Source of the DNA: CAZBZG01 sp964496245
GTDB lineage: Bacteria > Planctomycetota > SZUA-567
Length of the DNA: 7,184 nt
Assembly (NCBI GenBank): GCA_964496245.1
Contig: CAZBZG010000246.1
Coordinates: 1 to 7,184, forward strand
Direction: 5' to 3'
Shown here: positions 6,561 to 7,184 of the stretch, one piece after another
Position numbering within the stretch: position 1 is the stretch's first letter
Layout: the number at the start of each line of letters is the position of its first letter
The notes under the pieces: generated by a model
Seen by the model: the letters and a program-made list of their open reading frames with translations, nothing else
The model's database searches: none
Told to the model about the DNA's origin: nothing
Translations under genes and position numbers: made by a program

Positions 6561-7184
6561 ATGACACGCATCGCAAGGGTTGTAGCACCCAACCATCCGC
6601 ATCACATAACGCAGCGCGGCAACCGGGGTTGCCAGGTCTTCTTTGATGATCTGGATCACACGAAGTATCTCCAGCTGTTATCGAGGTACTCGACGCAGTA
6701 GGGGCTGCGTATCTGGGCCTACTGTCTGATGGACAATCACGTCCACTTTGTCTGCGTGCCCGAGACGGCCGAGGCGCTTGGCAAGACGTTTCGCGACACG
6801 CATCAGGCTTATGCGATGTATCTCAACCAAGCCTTGGGCGAAACAGGGCATCTCTGGCAGGGTCGCTACTTCTCCTGCGTGTTGGACACGGAGCATCTTT
6901 GGGCGGCTGTACGCTATGTGGAGATGAACCCCGTCCGAGCTGGTCTGGTGGAACGGGCTGAGGCGACTTCCTGGAGCAGTGCCCGCGCGCACGTGGATCG
7001 CCGCCGCCGGGATCCTCTCCTGGCTGCGGATTTTCCACCCAGCGGGGTGATCTCCCATTGGTCCGAGTGGCTGGCCTTCAGCAGCAAGGAGCAGGAGGAA
7101 CGGCTGTTCAAGCACACACAGACAGGTCGCCCTCTGGGAAGCGGGTCCTTTGTTGAGCGTTTGGAGAAGGCTCTGGGGCGCTCC
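6561..7184 (+). pseudogene. REP-associated tyrosine transposase (IS200/IS605-like Y1 HUH), interrupted by an amber codon, 3' partial
   Basis: The frame from ATG 6561 translates as a typical REP-associated tyrosine transposase, a single-strand DNA nicking and joining enzyme. The N-terminal block has ITQRGNR (16-22) and VFFDD (26-30). WAYCLMDNHVHF (52-63) contains the metal-binding HUH pair H60/H62. GHLWQGRYFS and the catalytic-tyrosine block RYVEMNPVRAGLV follow, with Y119 as the probable nucleophile. The C-terminal TGRPLGSGSFVERLEKALGR signature is also present. Codon 47 is TAG (6699-6701), between the first helix and the IWAYCLM strand. Everything after it is intact and in the same frame to the window edge, so this is a single nonsense change rather than a frameshift. 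The next in-frame ATG (6729) would omit the first part of the fold. TAG ends two other genes here, so general recoding is unlikely. GC content is lower than that of its neighbours, and A/T-ending codons are commoner, consistent with acquisition. Confidence 0.88.

Noticed and set aside
4552..6588. A long minus-strand open frame opposite hflX and yjbQ
   Set aside because: It mirrors two well-conserved genes and shows no domain or ribosome site of its own.

Overview
The window is GC-rich bacterial DNA with most third codon positions G or C. All five recognisable genes lie on the + strand. The mixture (a large FtsK/EssC-like ATPase, a secreted protein with a 'GT.LE.KVVGD'-type N-terminal module and a jelly-roll-like C-terminus, and a REP-associated tyrosine transposase) would suit a planctomycete or related environmental phylum. 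That placement is an impression from protein style, not a demonstrated assignment. No RNA gene, CRISPR array or replication origin is visible. No gap between genes exceeds about 135 bases.

Region by region: (1) bases 2-3445 carry the 3' part of a large membrane-anchored FtsK/SpoIIIE-superfamily ATPase. It has two transmembrane helices, a long coiled coil and three tandem ATPase-like modules, of which only the middle one keeps intact Walker A and B motifs. The gene is still open at the left edge, so the true start is probably outside. (2) A 127-base gap holds a GC-rich inverted repeat and a weak promoter-like pair. (3) 3573-4634 encodes a secreted protein of unknown function. (4) A 133-base gap holds a probable intrinsic terminator and a weak promoter candidate. 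(5) 4768-6054 is hflX, the ribosome-associated GTPase, followed after 55 bases by (6) yjbQ at 6110-6520 (UPF0047 family). (7) From about 6497 the base composition changes, and a REP-associated (IS200/IS605-like, Y1 HUH) transposase reading frame runs from 6561 off the right edge. It is broken by an in-frame amber codon at 6699-6701.

The genes do not form one pathway. hflX and yjbQ may be cotranscribed because the gap is short, each has its own Shine-Dalgarno sequence, and no clear terminator separates them. The ATPase and the secreted protein are merely neighbours as far as this window shows. The most notable points are the three-module ATPase with two degenerate modules flanking one active one, the apparent intrusion of mobile-element sequence into the last codons of yjbQ, and the amber-interrupted transposase.
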